Assembly (NCBI GenBank): GCA_002748015.1
Contig: PDRH01000010.1
Span: forward strand, 1 to 5,851
Origin: Bacteroidota bacterium
GTDB taxonomy: Bacteria; Bacteroidota; Bacteroidia; Bacteroidales; CAJPTX01
Reading direction: 5' to 3'
DNA length: 5,851 nucleotides
Positions 4,903-5,851 of the stretch are shown here, piece by piece. A program made the position numbers and the translations under genes. The notes below the pieces were generated by a model. The model searched no databases and was not told where the DNA came from. It worked only from the letters and a program-made list of their open reading frames with translations. Position 1 is the first letter of the stretch, and each line of letters starts with the position of its first letter.

Positions 4903-5851
4903 CTAGTCCGCCCAGTCCTCCCTATCAAGCGTACGGTACTGTATGGCCTCGGCAAGGTGCACCGTCTGCAGTGGCCCACCATCATCCAGATCCGCTATCG
5001 TACGCGCCACCTTCAGTATCCTATCGTAGGCCCGAGCCGAGAGGTTCAGCTGGCGCATAGCGTTCTTCATCAGGCGCAGCGATTCCTCATCCAACCGGCA
5101 GTACTCCCGAATCATCGGGCTGGTCATCTGCGCATTCGAGTGTATGCCCGCCTCCCGGAATCGCTCTTGCTGAATCTGCCGCGCCGCAACCACACGCTCG
5201 CGCACCGTACGGCTATCCTCGCTCAACGGCAGCTGCGACAGCTTCTCGAAAGGCACAGGCACCACCTCTATGTGCATATCTATGCGGTCAAGCAGCGGCC
5301 CAGAAATCTTGTTCAAATACCGCTGCACCATCGCCGGCGTGCAGACGCATTCCTTCGTCGGGTGGTTGTAGTACCCACAGGGGCAAGGGTTCATAGAGGC
5401 TATCATCATGAAGGAGGCCGGGAAATCCGCACTCGACCGCGCCCTCGACACCGTGATATGGCGTTCCTCCAGCGGCTGGCGCATGACCTCCAGCACGCTC
5501 CGCTTGAACTCCGGTAGCTCGTCCAGGAACAGCACACCGTTGTGCGCCAGGCTAATCTCCCCCGGCTGCGGGAACTGCCCCCCGCCCACCAGTGCAACAT
5601 CCGATATAGTATGGTGCGGGCTACGGTAGGGACGCGCCCTTACCAGCCCCTCCTCAGCCGGTACAAGCCCCACCACGGAGTGTATCTTCGTCGTCTCCAA
5701 TGCCTCATCCAACGTCAGAGGCGGCAGGATCGTCGGTAGCCGCTTGGCCAGCATCGTCTTGCCCGACCCCGGAGGGCCTATCATGATCAGGTTATGCCCC
5801 CCAGCCGCCGCCACCTCCAGCGCCCGCTTCACCCCCTCCTGCCCACGCACA
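4903..5851 (-). CDS. YifB/ComM-type Mg-chelatase-like AAA+ ATPase (C-terminal part, cut by the window edge)
   Basis: The last 315-316 residues of a protein normally about 510 long are present; the N-terminal Lon-protease-like domain lies beyond the window. The first codons, VRGQEGVKRALEVAAAGGHN, are the internal start of the Mg-chelatase ATPase domain and not a true start. Visible marks, counted from that Val, are Walker A GPPGSGKT (25-32), PYRSPHHT (74-81), Walker B GVLFLDELPEF (105-115), the ASMNPCPCG segment with four cysteines at 156, 158, 168 and 170 that could bind zinc, and the GPLLDRIDMHIEV sensor/arginine-finger region (184-196). A C-terminal helical domain ends AIQYRTLDREDWAD. In naturally transformable bacteria ComM is a hexameric helicase that promotes branch migration during integration of incoming DNA; many non-competent species keep the gene (yifB). 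It ends convergent to tRNA-Gln. Confidence 0.93.
   Translation of the reverse strand, partial: VRGQEGVKRALEVAAAGGHNLIMIGPPGSGKTMLAKRLPTILPPLTLDEALETTKIHSVVGLVPAEEGLVRARPYRSPHHTISDVALVGGGQFPQPGEISLAHNGVLFLDELPEFKRSVLEVMRQPLEERHITVSRARSSADFPASFMMIASMNPCPCGYYNHPTKECVCTPAMVQRYLNKISGPLLDRIDMHIEVVPVPFEKLSQLPLSEDSRTVRERVVAARQIQQERFREAGIHSNAQMTSPMIREYCRLDEESLRLMKNAMRQLNLSARAYDRILKVARTIADLDDGGPLQTVHLAEAIQYRTLDREDWAD

Noticed and set aside
4854..5060. Rightward 68-codon frame and longer rightward frames (such as 4957-5517) over the ATPase gene
   Set aside because: Antisense to the conserved Walker and cysteine motifs of the YifB/ComM-type protein, with arginine/histidine-rich products typical of shadow frames.

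Overview
The window looks like chromosomal core sequence from a GC-rich member of the Bacteroidota, most likely Bacteroidales and possibly near Porphyromonas. Four observations support this. The purH-mreB-mreC order is typical of that phylum. MreB and PurH match the Bacteroides-type versions I know from memory. A PorT-like outer-membrane barrel gene is present. Promoters resemble the phylum's -33 TTG / -7 TAnnTTTG consensus rather than the E. coli type. Genus-level placement is inference; no search was run.

Layout. Positions 1-3014 hold a leftward cluster, read from right to left: purH (last two steps of IMP synthesis), mreB (actin-like cell-shape protein) and the start of mreC (MreB's membrane partner, cut by the window edge). 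The mreC start is an unusual TTG, which makes positions 1-424 look empty if only ATG starts are considered. A 289-base divergent intergenic region (3015-3303) carries a plausible purH promoter, a GC-rich hairpin in the purH leader, and a -7-like box with a perfect dyad facing the other way.

Rightward from 3304 lie a signal-peptide-bearing outer-membrane beta-barrel protein and, 15 bases later, a SiaC-family (DUF1987) phosphoprotein; these two probably share a transcript. A tRNA-Gln(TTG) with its own well-formed promoter follows. A 187-base gap (4716-4902) contains a long imperfect hairpin whose left arm has two possible partners. The window ends in the C-terminal two-thirds or so of a leftward YifB/ComM-type Mg-chelatase-like AAA+ ATPase.

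How the genes relate. The leftward cluster couples purine synthesis to the elongasome, as in other Bacteroidota. The barrel/siaC pair is the least understood unit: SiaC is elsewhere the switch protein of a kinase/phosphatase partner-switching module, yet no SiaA/SiaB-like gene is visible here. I see no mobile element, CRISPR array, prophage or defence island, and no clear new system. The items most worth checking are the two same-frame gene junctions separated by one UAG each, the barrel-siaC pairing, and the three intergenic dyad/hairpin structures.
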